From an uncultured Lachnospiraceae bacterium (lineage in GTDB: Bacteria; Bacillota; Clostridia; Lachnospirales; Lachnospiraceae): DNA of 64,000 nt. Location: the NCBI GenBank assembly GCA_910578825.1, contig CAJTSB010000004.1, forward strand, positions 62,780-126,779. Direction: 5' to 3'. The first letter of the stretch is position 1; every line of letters starts with the position of its first letter. The position numbers and the translations under genes were made by a program. This document shows, piece after piece, positions 35,064 to 43,475 of the stretch. The notes under the pieces are model-generated. The model had not been told where the DNA came from. It ran no database searches and saw nothing but the letters and a program-made list of their open reading frames with translations.

Positions 35064-37358
35064 ATGCGTAAGGGCGAAAAGAGAGACAGATGGGATGAAC
35101 AGAAGATGCGGTGGTTTCTGCTGGACAGTGCGGAGGAAGAGCCGGTTCCGGACAGCTTACAGCCGAAACAGATGGAAGAATGGCTCAGACAGCAGACGGA
35201 AGAAAAACAGCCGGAATCTGAGGAAGAACAAAAAGACAGGCATGGCAAATATTTCGGTCGGTGGTGCGGTGTGCTTGCGACAGCGGCATGTCTGGCGCTG
35301 ATATTGTTTGCTGTTGGAAGAAATACAGATGGGGAGTTTGGAATTTTGGGAAATACAGCAGATGATACGGAAGCCCGTGATGATGCTGCAGAAGAGCTGG
35401 CAGTTTATGATAATGCGACAATTGACGATGAAACAGCAGATAGCGTAGTAATAGCCGATACGCAGGAGGGGACGACATATGCGAAACTGTACCAGTCGTT
35501 TGATAAATATTGGAGCGAGCAGGAAGAACTCTACAGAGAAGATGTTGAGTATGAAATGGCAGTGGATGCAGCGGTAGATGATGCAGCGGTAGATGATGCA
35601 GCTGTGGACGATGCTTATGATGCGCCGGCAGATGATGTGAAGGATGATGCGGCGGTGGATACTGCGGGTAGCGCGTCTTTTGCGGATGGTAATCAAAAGG
35701 AGTATTTTGATAAAGGTGGTTTACAGGAGACAGGAAGTTCAGAGGAATCCGTTTCCGAGGCGGCTGAGGAGGGGGTTGAATACGGCAAGACCAATCAGCA
35801 GGAGGAGAGCGTAGAGGAAGCGGATATCATCAAGAATGACGGCAGGTATCTCTACCGGGTATTCTATGGAAATACAGGCAACGCTCACAGTTATCGGGAT
35901 CAGTATGCCGTAAGGATCATAGATACGAAAGGTGGTTTGAAGGAATTATCGTTGGTTGGTGATTTTGAGAGCGTAGAAAATATTTATGTATGGAAAGATA
36001 AGCTGGTTGTGATTGAGCCAGGATGGGCAGAACAGGAGAACGGCACAGAATCGGGGGATGATCCCTGGAGAGGGGGATATCATTATTGTAAGATTCACGT
36101 ATACGATATTTCCGACCGCGCAAAGCCGCAGGAGTACCATACCTTTACGATTAAAGGAAGTTATAAGGAATCCAGGATTTCTGACGGATATCTGTATTTC
36201 TTTACTTCGTGTAGTACCAGGAGACCAGAAAGAGAAGAAGAGCTGCGGGCATATGTCCCCATGTTGGACGACAAACCCATGGATGCGGACAAAATAGCCC
36301 TTCCGGAAGGAAATGAGGCAGCGTCCTATCTGGTGATGGCGTCGGTGGATATGGAGCATCCGGATAAAATCACAGATTCCCATGCGCTTGTGACCGCGGC
36401 AGATCGGTTTTATGTGAGCCAGGACAATATCTATATGGCGGATACAAGGTATCTTTCCTACAATAAGGCGGGCAGGCAGACAGACAGTACCGTAATCTAT
36501 CGCTATTCCTATAAGGATGGCATGATGAAAAAAGAGGCGCAGGGCACGGTTAAGGGAACGCTGCGGGACGATATGGCGATGAATGAGTATCAGAATCATC
36601 TGCGTCTGGTTACCACGGTGGAGTCTTATGGCGTTACAGAAGTGATAGATGATATCACGGGAGAGCTGATTGGCTATGATGATGTGGATGCAAGTATGAC
36701 GAACAGCCTGTATGTGCTGAATGATAACCTTGAAACTGTGGGAATGGTGGAAGATCTGGCTCCGGGTGAGCGCCTGTATTCGGCAAGGTTTATGGGAAAT
36801 ATCGGGTATTTCGTTACATTCCGGGAAACAGACCCCCTGTTTTCGGTAGATTTATCTGTCCCGGAAGATCCGAAAATTCTTGGGGAACTGAAAATCAGTG
36901 GATTTTCTGAATACCTTCATTTCTATGCAGATAACCTGTTGCTGGGAATCGGCATGGAGGCAGATGAAGAGACCGGGGAAACGCAGTGTCTGAAATTGTC
37001 CATGTTTGATATTTCCAACCCCGCGGATGTGAAAGAGAAATCGAAGTTGAAACTGGAAGAATATGATGATGCGGATGCGCTTTATAATTACAAGGCAGTG
37101 TTGATCGACACCAAAAAGAACCTTTTCGGATTCTATGCATATAATTATGAAGAATATGACAAGCAGATGTATCTGCTGTTCAAGTTTGAGGACGGTGAAT
37201 TCAAAAAAATTATGGAGATTCCGTGCAGCGATAGCCATAGCTATGGTTATGATATTCGGGGCACCTATATCGGCGAGCGTTTCTTCCTGACGGGAAGCGG
37301 CAGGCTTGTGGAGGAATACAGTTTGCTTGATGGCAGTAAGACCGGAGAATTGAAATAA
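35064..37358 (+). CDS. membrane-anchored beta-propeller protein, likely anti-sigma partner
   Basis: 764 residues. A cytoplasmic N-terminus (about 1-68) carries WFLLDSAEEEPVPDSL, similar in layout to short anti-sigma domains. One membrane helix follows (CGVLATAACLALILFAVG). An acidic low-complexity linker contains tandem VDDAA units. The outer part is a beta-propeller of the PF09826 type, opening TNQQEESVEEADIIKNDGRY. The start is set at 35064, seven bases after GGAGG. Fused anti-sigma and propeller proteins probably gate the sigma factor by outside signals; this is inferred from architecture and overlap. Confidence 0.85.
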   Translation: MRKGEKRDRWDEQKMRWFLLDSAEEEPVPDSLQPKQMEEWLRQQTEEKQPESEEEQKDRHGKYFGRWCGVLATAACLALILFAVGRNTDGEFGILGNTADDTEARDDAAEELAVYDNATIDDETADSVVIADTQEGTTYAKLYQSFDKYWSEQEELYREDVEYEMAVDAAVDDAAVDDAAVDDAYDAPADDVKDDAAVDTAGSASFADGNQKEYFDKGGLQETGSSEESVSEAAEEGVEYGKTNQQEESVEEADIIKNDGRYLYRVFYGNTGNAHSYRDQYAVRIIDTKGGLKELSLVGDFESVENIYVWKDKLVVIEPGWAEQENGTESGDDPWRGGYHYCKIHVYDISDRAKPQEYHTFTIKGSYKESRISDGYLYFFTSCSTRRPEREEELRAYVPMLDDKPMDADKIALPEGNEAASYLVMASVDMEHPDKITDSHALVTAADRFYVSQDNIYMADTRYLSYNKAGRQTDSTVIYRYSYKDGMMKKEAQGTVKGTLRDDMAMNEYQNHLRLVTTVESYGVTEVIDDITGELIGYDDVDASMTNSLYVLNDNLETVGMVEDLAPGERLYSARFMGNIGYFVTFRETDPLFSVDLSVPEDPKILGELKISGFSEYLHFYADNLLLGIGMEADEETGETQCLKLSMFDISNPADVKEKSKLKLEEYDDADALYNYKAVLIDTKKNLFGFYAYNYEEYDKQMYLLFKFEDGEFKKIMEIPCSDSHSYGYDIRGTYIGERFFLTGSGRLVEEYSLLDGSKTGELK
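35566..35656 (+). repeat. in-gene short tandem repeat (Val-Asp-Asp-Ala-Ala)
   Basis: Near-identical 15-bp units of the form GCAGCGGTAGATGAT recur, giving VDDAA repeats and degenerate forms in the linker of the propeller protein. Such tracts can change unit number by slippage. Confidence 0.7.
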
Positions 37359-37395
37359 CAGACCGGTGTTTTAGCTGTTTGGATTTCCTGATAAG

Positions 37396-37428
37396 ATCCG
37401 GGTACCAACAATATTCTGGTACCCGGAT
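37396..37428. terminator. strong hairpin after propeller gene
   Basis: ATCCGGGTACCA (37396-37407) and TGGTACCCGGAT (37417-37428) form a perfect 12-bp stem with 9-nt loop. No T run follows on either strand, so it may be an mRNA-end protector rather than a true intrinsic terminator. Confidence 0.55.
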
Positions 37429-37561
37429 AAAACAGAGTCAATGATGATAGTTTGTCTCTATGATATCACATTTTGAAACTTGCGAAAGGTTGATGGGAAC
37501 TGTTATAATAAAACAGGCAGAAAATTTATGAGGACTTTTCCATAAAAGCAGATTAGATAGA

Positions 37562-37588
37562 GAAAACCGCCCAATTGCAGGCGGTTTC
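37562..37588 (-). terminator. terminator of the tRNA-Gly gene
   Basis: On the minus strand AAACCGCC and GGCGGTTT form an 8-bp stem with 8-nt loop, followed by TTTC. It lies 6 bp past the tRNA end. Confidence 0.75.
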
Positions 37589-37593
37589 ATGTA

Positions 37594-37664
37594 AGCAGAT
37601 AACGGGAGTCGAACCCGCCTTTCCAGCTTGGGAAGCTGGTGTTCTACCGATGAACCATATCTGC
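37594..37664 (-). tRNA. tRNA-Gly (anticodon CCC)
   Basis: Read on the minus strand, the acceptor arms GCAGATA and TATCTGC pair fully. The D arm holds GGTTCATCGGTAGAAC, the anticodon stem is CCAGC/GCTGG with loop TTCCCAA (anticodon CCC), and the T arm contains GGGTTCGACTCCC. The discriminator base is U, as in bacterial tRNA-Gly. CCA is not encoded. The length is 71 nt with the discriminator. Confidence 0.96.
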
Positions 37665-37681
37665 ACATTGCTTTTCCAAAT

Positions 37682-37709
37682 ATTATAGCATATTTATAGA
37701 AAAATGCAA
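37682..37709 (-). promoter_or_regulatory. promoter of tRNA-Gly
   Basis: On the minus strand TTGCAT (37709-37704), 16-bp spacer, TATAAT (37687-37682), 18 bp before the mature 5' end. Confidence 0.7.
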
Positions 37710-37742
37710 GATAAAGACGTAATTTAATTTCGGAGGGATGTT

Positions 37743-38846
37743 ATGAAGAAGAAAATATTTATATTGGTTTTGAGTTTCCTGTTGACGTTGTGCTGCGGCT
37801 GCGCGACATCGGCGGAGGTACAACATTTGAAAGAGGAAAAGCCCTCGGATGAGAAGATTCGTTTGGAGGAAAAAGAATCTGGGGAACAAGAACCAGAGCC
37901 GCAGGAACAAGAGCAGCAGGAACCGGAGCAGCAGGAACCGGAGCAGCAGGAACCAGAGCAGCAGTCGAACGCAGAGGTGGAAGAGGATTTCGGTTTTCAG
38001 GAATTATCCGACTATGTTTTTTATTTCAGCAGTGGCGCCGGGGCATGGTATACAGAACTTCGTATTAATGAAGACGGAACCTTTAAGGGGCATTATCAGG
38101 ATGCGGATATGGGGGATGCAGGGGAAGGTTATGCGGACGGAACCTTGTACGTATGTGACTTTACAGGTCAGTATGGCGACCTGGAGAAGGTAGATGATTT
38201 TACCTGGAAAATGAAACTGGAATCCCTTGTATTTGAGCGGGAAGCAGGAGAAGAAGAAATTATCGACAATGTTCGCAACATTTACGCGACAGCTTATGGG
38301 ATAGATAATGGGGAAGAGTTTTATCTGTATCTGCCGGGTGCAGAGTTTTCTGATTTGCCGGAAGGTTTTAAGGACTGGGTGAGAAATTCCTGCCCGGATG
38401 GCCGTGCAGAGGAAAAACTTTCGTTTTATGGGCTTTATAATGAAAAGACGGAGGAAGGATTTTCCAGTTATGCATATCAGGAACAAAGTCTTTCTGAAGA
38501 TATTGCACTGGAAATATCGATTGCGGAGAATTATGAGGCAGACTGGAAGGAAAGACATAAGGACAGCGGTTCACAGTCGGAAATGAATATGGCCAGCGCG
38601 GAATTGTATCAGAAATGGGATGATACCTTGAATATTATTTGGAAATTGTTGGAATCGGAACTTGACGAAACAGCGATGGAGCAGCTCAGAGCAGAGGAAA
38701 GAGAATGGATTAATTTTAAGGAAACAGAGGTAAAAGCTGCCGGGAAAGAAATGGAAGGCGGCAGTATGCAGCCGTTTCTGGAATCAGAAAAAGCCACTGA
38801 ACTGACGAAGGAAAGGGTATATGAATTGGCGCAGTATGCGAAGTAA
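37743..38846 (+). CDS. lipoprotein with EQQEP repeats and LprI-like C-terminal domain
   Basis: 367 residues. The signal peptide ends LTLCCGCAT, so C18, C19 or C21 can be lipidated. A Glu/Gln/Pro linker with four EQQEP-like units (about 55-75) follows. The middle part (80-250) is a beta-rich region of unknown type. The last 90 residues (MNMASAELYQKWDDTLNIIW, then LRAEEREWINFKETEV) match the LprI family, first described as lysozyme inhibitor. A surface role in wall protection is possible. The conserved cysteines of proteobacterial LprI are missing here. Confidence 0.72.
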   Translation: MKKKIFILVLSFLLTLCCGCATSAEVQHLKEEKPSDEKIRLEEKESGEQEPEPQEQEQQEPEQQEPEQQEPEQQSNAEVEEDFGFQELSDYVFYFSSGAGAWYTELRINEDGTFKGHYQDADMGDAGEGYADGTLYVCDFTGQYGDLEKVDDFTWKMKLESLVFEREAGEEEIIDNVRNIYATAYGIDNGEEFYLYLPGAEFSDLPEGFKDWVRNSCPDGRAEEKLSFYGLYNEKTEEGFSSYAYQEQSLSEDIALEISIAENYEADWKERHKDSGSQSEMNMASAELYQKWDDTLNIIWKLLESELDETAMEQLRAEEREWINFKETEVKAAGKEMEGGSMQPFLESEKATELTKERVYELAQYAK

Positions 38847-38892
38847 TTTTGGAAAAAGATAGAAACACATCATAGACCCTTGCCTGCAAATC

Positions 38893-39696
38893 CTACAATT
38901 TATAAAATACCGGTTTTCGTTTCGAAAAAACAGTGTAATAGTTAAATCCGGCGTCCTTTAATATCTGCGGCACTTTCCCAAAGTCGAACGCCACATGTTC
39001 CGGCTTATGGGCGTCGGCTCCTATGGTAATAATTTCGCCCCCCAGTTCGCGGTAACGTTTGAGAACCGCCTCTGTCGGGTTGGGGTGTCCAAGACCATAC
39101 TTGAATCCGCCGGTGTTAATTTCGATTCCCTTGCCTTTCTGGATGAGGATGCGAAGAATCTCGTCCAGCACATCTGCAAATTTTTCATAAGTATAATATT
39201 GATTCCTGTTTGGACCATAGCGCACAATATAGTCGAGGTGTCCATAGACGTCAAAGCAGTCGAAGACCGCAAGATTTTCCAGGATGGATTCAAAATATTC
39301 CCGATAAGCCTCATTTTCTACTTTGCCATAAAAGTATTCCGGATAATACGGGTCTTCCCCGTTTACCCAATGAGAGGAGCCGATAACGAAATCAAAGGGG
39401 TATTGTCTGACAATTTCCGGCAACACATTCTCCAGATAAGTCTGCAAACCAATTTCAACGCCGATACAAATAGGAAGAGTATCGTCAAACTGTGCCTGAA
39501 ACTTTTGCATTTCTTTGAAATATGCAGGGATGTCAAGCGGATAAGTCTCCAATGTATATTTTTTGTCTTCTAAATCAAGATGTTCGGTAAAGCAGATGCC
39601 GTCAACATCCGCGCGGATGGATGATTGTATCATCTCCAGAGGTTTGGCCTCGCTGTCTACCGAAAAATGTGTGTGCATATGTGTGTCCCAGAGCAT
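38893..39696 (-). CDS. PHP-domain histidinol-phosphatase family protein (HisK-like)
   Basis: 267 residues. PHP metal motifs: DTHMHTHFS (4-12), FTEHLD (36-41), GVEIG (79-83), IGSSHWV (105-111), DVYGHLDYIVRYG and IGADAHKPEHVAFDFG. The set is complete for a trinuclear metal phosphatase of the HisJ/HisK type, which hydrolyses histidinol phosphate. No his genes lie nearby, so another phosphoester substrate is possible. GGAGG precedes the start on the minus strand; the gene is divergent from gap. Confidence 0.88.
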   Translation of the reverse strand: MLWDTHMHTHFSVDSEAKPLEMIQSSIRADVDGICFTEHLDLEDKKYTLETYPLDIPAYFKEMQKFQAQFDDTLPICIGVEIGLQTYLENVLPEIVRQYPFDFVIGSSHWVNGEDPYYPEYFYGKVENEAYREYFESILENLAVFDCFDVYGHLDYIVRYGPNRNQYYTYEKFADVLDEILRILIQKGKGIEINTGGFKYGLGHPNPTEAVLKRYRELGGEIITIGADAHKPEHVAFDFGKVPQILKDAGFNYYTVFSKRKPVFYKL

Positions 39697-39852
39697 AATC
39701 CGCCTCCATTTAGAATATTGTCATTACCTATAAAATAATAATTCGAAATCCTCTGGTTGTCAAAGGAAAACGCAAAAAAATAAGAAAATGCATTCTCAAA
39801 TATGTCATTTGATCGGCTACAGTGAAATTTTTCACAAAGTTGAAAAAGCCCC

Positions 39853-39881
39853 TTGAATTTTTGAAAGAAATTAGGTAGAAT
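39853..39881 (+). promoter_or_regulatory. gap promoter
   Basis: TTGAAT (39853-39858), 17-bp spacer, TAGAAT (39876-39881), followed by a leader of about 58 nt with AGGAGG near its end. Confidence 0.7.
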
Positions 39882-39945
39882 AAAGACAAGTTGGGTAATA
39901 TATCCAAAGCAATACCAAATTCATTCAAAATTAGGAGGAATTATC

Positions 39946-40962
39946 ATGTCAGTAAGAGTAGCAATCAATGGTTTTGGTCGTATCGGACGTTTAGCATTCA
40001 GACAGATGTTTGGCGCAGAGGGATACGAGGTAGTAGCAATCAACGATTTAACAAGCCCTAAAATGTTGGCACACCTGTTGAAGTATGATTCATCTCAGGG
40101 TAAGTATGAATTAGCAGACAAGGTAACAGCAGGGGAAGATTCCATTACAGTTGATGGAAAAGAAATCAAAATCTACGCTTTCCCGGATGCAAATAACTGC
40201 CCATGGGGAGACTTGAAGGTTGACGTTGTTCTGGAGTGTTCCGGATTCTATACTTCCAAGGACAAAGCACAGGCTCATATCAACGCTGGTGCTCGCAAAG
40301 TTGTTATTTCTGCTCCGGCAGGCAACGACCTTCCTACTATTGTTTTCAATACAAACCACAATACATTGAAAGCTGAAGATACAATCATTTCTGCAGCTTC
40401 CTGTACAACAAACTGCCTGGCACCGATGGCTGATGCTCTCAACAAATATGCAGCAATCCAGTCCGGTATCATGTGCACAATTCACGCATACACAGGTGAC
40501 CAGATGACTCTGGACGGACCTCAGAGAAAAGGTGATTTGAGAAGATCACGTGCAGCAGCAGTAAATATCGTTCCGAACAGCACAGGCGCAGCTAAGGCAA
40601 TCGGTCTTGTTATTCCTGAGTTGAACGGCAAGTTAATCGGTTCCGCACAGCGTGTACCGACCCCGACAGGTTCCACCACAATCTTAACAGCAGTTGTTAA
40701 GGGCAATGACGTTACAATTGATGGAATCAACGCAGCTATGAAGGCAGCAGCTAACGAGTCCTTCGGATACAATGAGGATGAAATTGTTTCTTCCGATATT
40801 GTAGGAATGAGATTCGGTTCTCTGTTTGATGCTACACAGACTATGGTATCCAAAGTATCTGATGATTTATATGAGGTACAGGTTGTTTCCTGGTATGACA
40901 ATGAGAACAGCTACACAAGCCAGATGGTTCGTACAATCAAGTATTTCAGTGAGTTAGCATAG
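39946..40962 (+). CDS. gap: glyceraldehyde-3-phosphate dehydrogenase, type I
   Basis: 338 residues. NAD-binding start VAINGFGRIGRLAFRQM. The catalytic cysteine lies in ISAASCTTNCLAP, its histidine in CTIHAYTGDQ. SWYDNENSYTSQMV near the C-terminus is invariant. The enzyme oxidises glyceraldehyde-3-phosphate to 1,3-bisphosphoglycerate in glycolysis. Codons are strongly biased (for example GCA, ACA, GTA), consistent with high expression. It leads a gap-pgk-tpiA cluster. Confidence 0.98.
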   Translation: MSVRVAINGFGRIGRLAFRQMFGAEGYEVVAINDLTSPKMLAHLLKYDSSQGKYELADKVTAGEDSITVDGKEIKIYAFPDANNCPWGDLKVDVVLECSGFYTSKDKAQAHINAGARKVVISAPAGNDLPTIVFNTNHNTLKAEDTIISAASCTTNCLAPMADALNKYAAIQSGIMCTIHAYTGDQMTLDGPQRKGDLRRSRAAAVNIVPNSTGAAKAIGLVIPELNGKLIGSAQRVPTPTGSTTILTAVVKGNDVTIDGINAAMKAAANESFGYNEDEIVSSDIVGMRFGSLFDATQTMVSKVSDDLYEVQVVSWYDNENSYTSQMVRTIKYFSELA

Positions 40963-41033
40963 GCAGGCATTGAACACTTGGCAAGAACAAGCCGAAGGCG
41001 CAGTTCGAGGTTATTTATGAATAATGAAATGTA

Positions 41034-41127
41034 ACTGCACGGTAGACTACCTTTTAGGTGACAGGCTGCCAGAGTGCAGATAAGACTCAGAAAGGGTCCG
41101 GTCTTTTATGGACCGGACCCTTTCATT
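41034..41127 (+). terminator. terminator and structured RNA segment between gap and pgk
   Basis: AAAGGGTCCGGTC (41091-41103) pairs with GACCGGACCCTTT (41111-41123), then CATTTT. It is a strong stem with a weak T run. Immediately upstream CTGCAC (about 41034) can pair with GTGCAG (about 41075) around an inner stem. The pair may set the ratio of gap to pgk mRNA by partial termination or processing. Confidence 0.6.
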
Positions 41128-41156
41128 TTAAAACAGTATTTTAGGAGGAAATAAAA

Positions 41157-42365
41157 ATGGCTTTAAATAAAGTTTCAGTGGATGATATCAATGTAAAAGG
41201 AAAACGCGTACTTTGCAGATGTGATTTTAACGTACCTTTGAAGGAAGGGAAGATTACAGACGAGAATCGTCTTGTGGCAGCTCTTCCGACCATTAAGAAG
41301 TTAATTGCAGACGGCGGGAAAGTAATTCTCTGCTCTCATCTTGGCAAACCTAAGGGAGAGCCGAAACCGGAATTGTCTCTGGCTCCCGTTGCAGCAAGAT
41401 TGACAGAGCTGTTGGGACAGGACGTGAAGTTTGCAGCAGACCCGGAAGTTGTTGGAGCGAACGCTAAGGCAGCCGTTGAGGCAATGAAAGACGGCGAGGT
41501 TATCCTGCTTGAGAATACACGTTACAGAGCAGAGGAGACCAAGAATGGAGAGGCTTTCTCAAAGGATTTGGCGTCTCTGTGTGATATTTTTGTAAACGAC
41601 GCATTTGGAACTGCTCACAGAGCGCACTGCTCGAATGTCGGCGTTTCTGAATTAGTTGACACTGCAGCAGTTGGATATTTGATGCAGAAGGAAATTGATT
41701 TCCTTGGAAATGCAGTAGAGAACCCGGTAAGACCTTTTGTTGCTATCTTAGGCGGAGCCAAAGTGGCAGATAAGCTCAACGTTATCTCCAATCTGCTGGA
41801 GAAGTGTGATACCCTGATTATCGGTGGTGGAATGGCTTATACCTTCCTCAAAGCACAGGGAAATGAGATTGGAAAATCTCTGGTAGATGACAGCAAACTT
41901 GACTATTGCAAGGAAATGCTTGCAAAGGCAGAGAAACTTGGTAAGAAATTATTATTGCCGGTTGATTCTGCAACAATCACAGATTTCCCCAATCCGATTG
42001 ACGCACCGGTAGAAGTAGAAGTTTATGATTCTGATAAAATGCCTGCTGACCGCGAAGGATGCGATATCGGACCTAAGACGGCAGAGTTGTTTGCAGATGC
42101 GGTAAAATCTGCGAAGACTGTAGTATGGAATGGACCGATGGGCGTATTTGAGAACCCGACTCTGGCAAAAGGAACGATTGCAGTTGCAAAGGCGCTTGCA
42201 GAGACAGACGCTACCACAATTATCGGTGGCGGAGATTCAGCAGCAGCAGTAAATCAGTTGGGATTTGGCGATAAGATGAGCCATATTTCCACAGGTGGCG
42301 GAGCTTCTCTGGAGTTCCTGGAAGGAAAAGAACTTCCTGGCGTAGCAGCAGCAACAGATAAATAG
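41157..42365 (+). CDS. pgk: phosphoglycerate kinase
   Basis: 402 residues. N-domain substrate motif VLCRCDFNVPLKEGKI, then LCSHLGKPKG; C-domain nucleotide site in ILGGAKVADKL, WNGPMGVFE and IGGGDSAAAV. It makes ATP and 3-phosphoglycerate in glycolysis. AGGAGG precedes the ATG. The same codon bias as gap is seen. Confidence 0.98.
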   Translation: MALNKVSVDDINVKGKRVLCRCDFNVPLKEGKITDENRLVAALPTIKKLIADGGKVILCSHLGKPKGEPKPELSLAPVAARLTELLGQDVKFAADPEVVGANAKAAVEAMKDGEVILLENTRYRAEETKNGEAFSKDLASLCDIFVNDAFGTAHRAHCSNVGVSELVDTAAVGYLMQKEIDFLGNAVENPVRPFVAILGGAKVADKLNVISNLLEKCDTLIIGGGMAYTFLKAQGNEIGKSLVDDSKLDYCKEMLAKAEKLGKKLLLPVDSATITDFPNPIDAPVEVEVYDSDKMPADREGCDIGPKTAELFADAVKSAKTVVWNGPMGVFENPTLAKGTIAVAKALAETDATTIIGGGDSAAAVNQLGFGDKMSHISTGGGASLEFLEGKELPGVAAATDK

Positions 42366-42443
42366 ACCGAAAGCAACTAGAACTTCCTTATGAAGAGCAA
42401 TTTGCGATTGGCAATTGATAAAGTGAAAGAGGAGAATAAGATT

Positions 42444-43193
42444 ATGGCAAGAAAGAAAATTATTGCAGGAAACTGGAAAATGAACAAGACGCCAAGCGAG
42501 GCTGTCGCTCTGGTGAATGAGTTGAAACCATTAGTAGCAAACGATGAAGTTGACGTAGTATTCTGCGTGCCGGCAATCGACATCATTCCGGCAATGGAGG
42601 CTGCAAAGGGATCCAATATCAATATTGGCGCAGAGAATATGTATTATGAGGAGAGCGGTGCGTACACAGGAGAAATCGCTCCCAATATGTTGACCGACGC
42701 TGGTGTGAAATATGTAATCATCGGACATTCCGAGAGAAGAGAATATTTTGCAGAGACAGATGAAACGGTAAACAAGAAAGTGCTCAAAGCGTTTGAACAT
42801 AATATTACCCCGATTATCTGCTGTGGAGAAACTTTGACACAGAGAAAACAGGGCATTTACATTGACTGGATTCGTATGCAGATTAAGATTGCATTCCAGA
42901 ATGTGACGGCAGACCAGGCTAAGACGGCAGTCATTGCTTACGAGCCAATCTGGGCAATCGGAACCGGAGAGACGGCAACTTCCGATCAGGCAGAGGAAGT
43001 ATGCGCAGCAATCCGTACCTGCATCAAAGAGGTTTATGATGAGGCAACCGCAGAGTCCATCCGTATCCAGTATGGCGGTTCTGTAAATGCAGGAAATGCA
43101 GCAGAGCTGTTCTCCAAACCGGACATTGACGGTGGACTGGTTGGCGGAGCATCCTTAAAAGCAGACTTTGGCAAGATTGTGTGCTATAAATAG
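42444..43193 (+). CDS. tpiA: triosephosphate isomerase
   Basis: 249 residues from the ATG at 42444, behind AGAGGAG; the frame upstream to 42390 is not conserved. The active site shows NWKMN with Lys13, the histidine in IIGHSERR, the glutamate in YEPIWAIGTG and the phosphate loop GGLVGGASL. It interconverts the triose phosphates and completes the gap-pgk-tpiA cluster. Confidence 0.98.
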   Translation: MARKKIIAGNWKMNKTPSEAVALVNELKPLVANDEVDVVFCVPAIDIIPAMEAAKGSNINIGAENMYYEESGAYTGEIAPNMLTDAGVKYVIIGHSERREYFAETDETVNKKVLKAFEHNITPIICCGETLTQRKQGIYIDWIRMQIKIAFQNVTADQAKTAVIAYEPIWAIGTGETATSDQAEEVCAAIRTCIKEVYDEATAESIRIQYGGSVNAGNAAELFSKPDIDGGLVGGASLKADFGKIVCYK

Positions 43194-43271
43194 GGCATGG
43201 ATCGCGATAGTTACTGAAGACTGTTATGAAGAATAGTAGAATTGTTCAAGACAGGTAAGAAGAAATTGCAA

Positions 43272-43319
43272 CCCCCGTCTGCGTATGGCTTTTGTGGCGC
43301 AGGTGGGGGTTTTGATTTT
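43272..43319 (+). terminator. terminator after tpiA
   Basis: CCCCCGTCTGCG (43272-43283) pairs with CGCAGGTGGGGG (43298-43309) with one mismatch or G-U, followed by TTTTGATTTTT. It ends the glycolytic cluster. Confidence 0.88.
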
Positions 43320-43410
43320 TATTGGTTCCATAAGTGAGAGTCAATAATGAAATAAAAAGAGAAAAATACTCTTAAAATATAAATATTATAAGGGAATATG
43401 CATAAAAATA

Positions 43411-43454
43411 TTGACAGAAGAGAATTATTCACAATATAATGACTATATTGTGAA
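43411..43454 (+). promoter_or_regulatory. rloA promoter with perfect palindromic operator on the -10
   Basis: TTGACA (43411-43416), 18-bp spacer, TATAAT (43435-43440). TTCACAATATA (43428-43438), five bases, TATATTGTGAA (43444-43454) are exact reverse complements and cover the -10 and start point. A dimeric repressor bound here would shut the promoter. No repressor gene is next to it. Confidence 0.82.
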
Positions 43455-43475
43455 GTAAAAGAAAGAGAGAGTAAA

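Noticed and set aside
35566..35656. Possible CRISPR-like direct repeats
   Set aside because: Units are 15 bp, contiguous and in frame within a coding linker; there are no spacers. No CRISPR array was seen anywhere in the window.
37900..37965. Tandem repeats in the LprI-type lipoprotein considered as a mobile element
   Set aside because: They are in-frame EQQEP codon repeats forming a surface linker; no target duplications are present.
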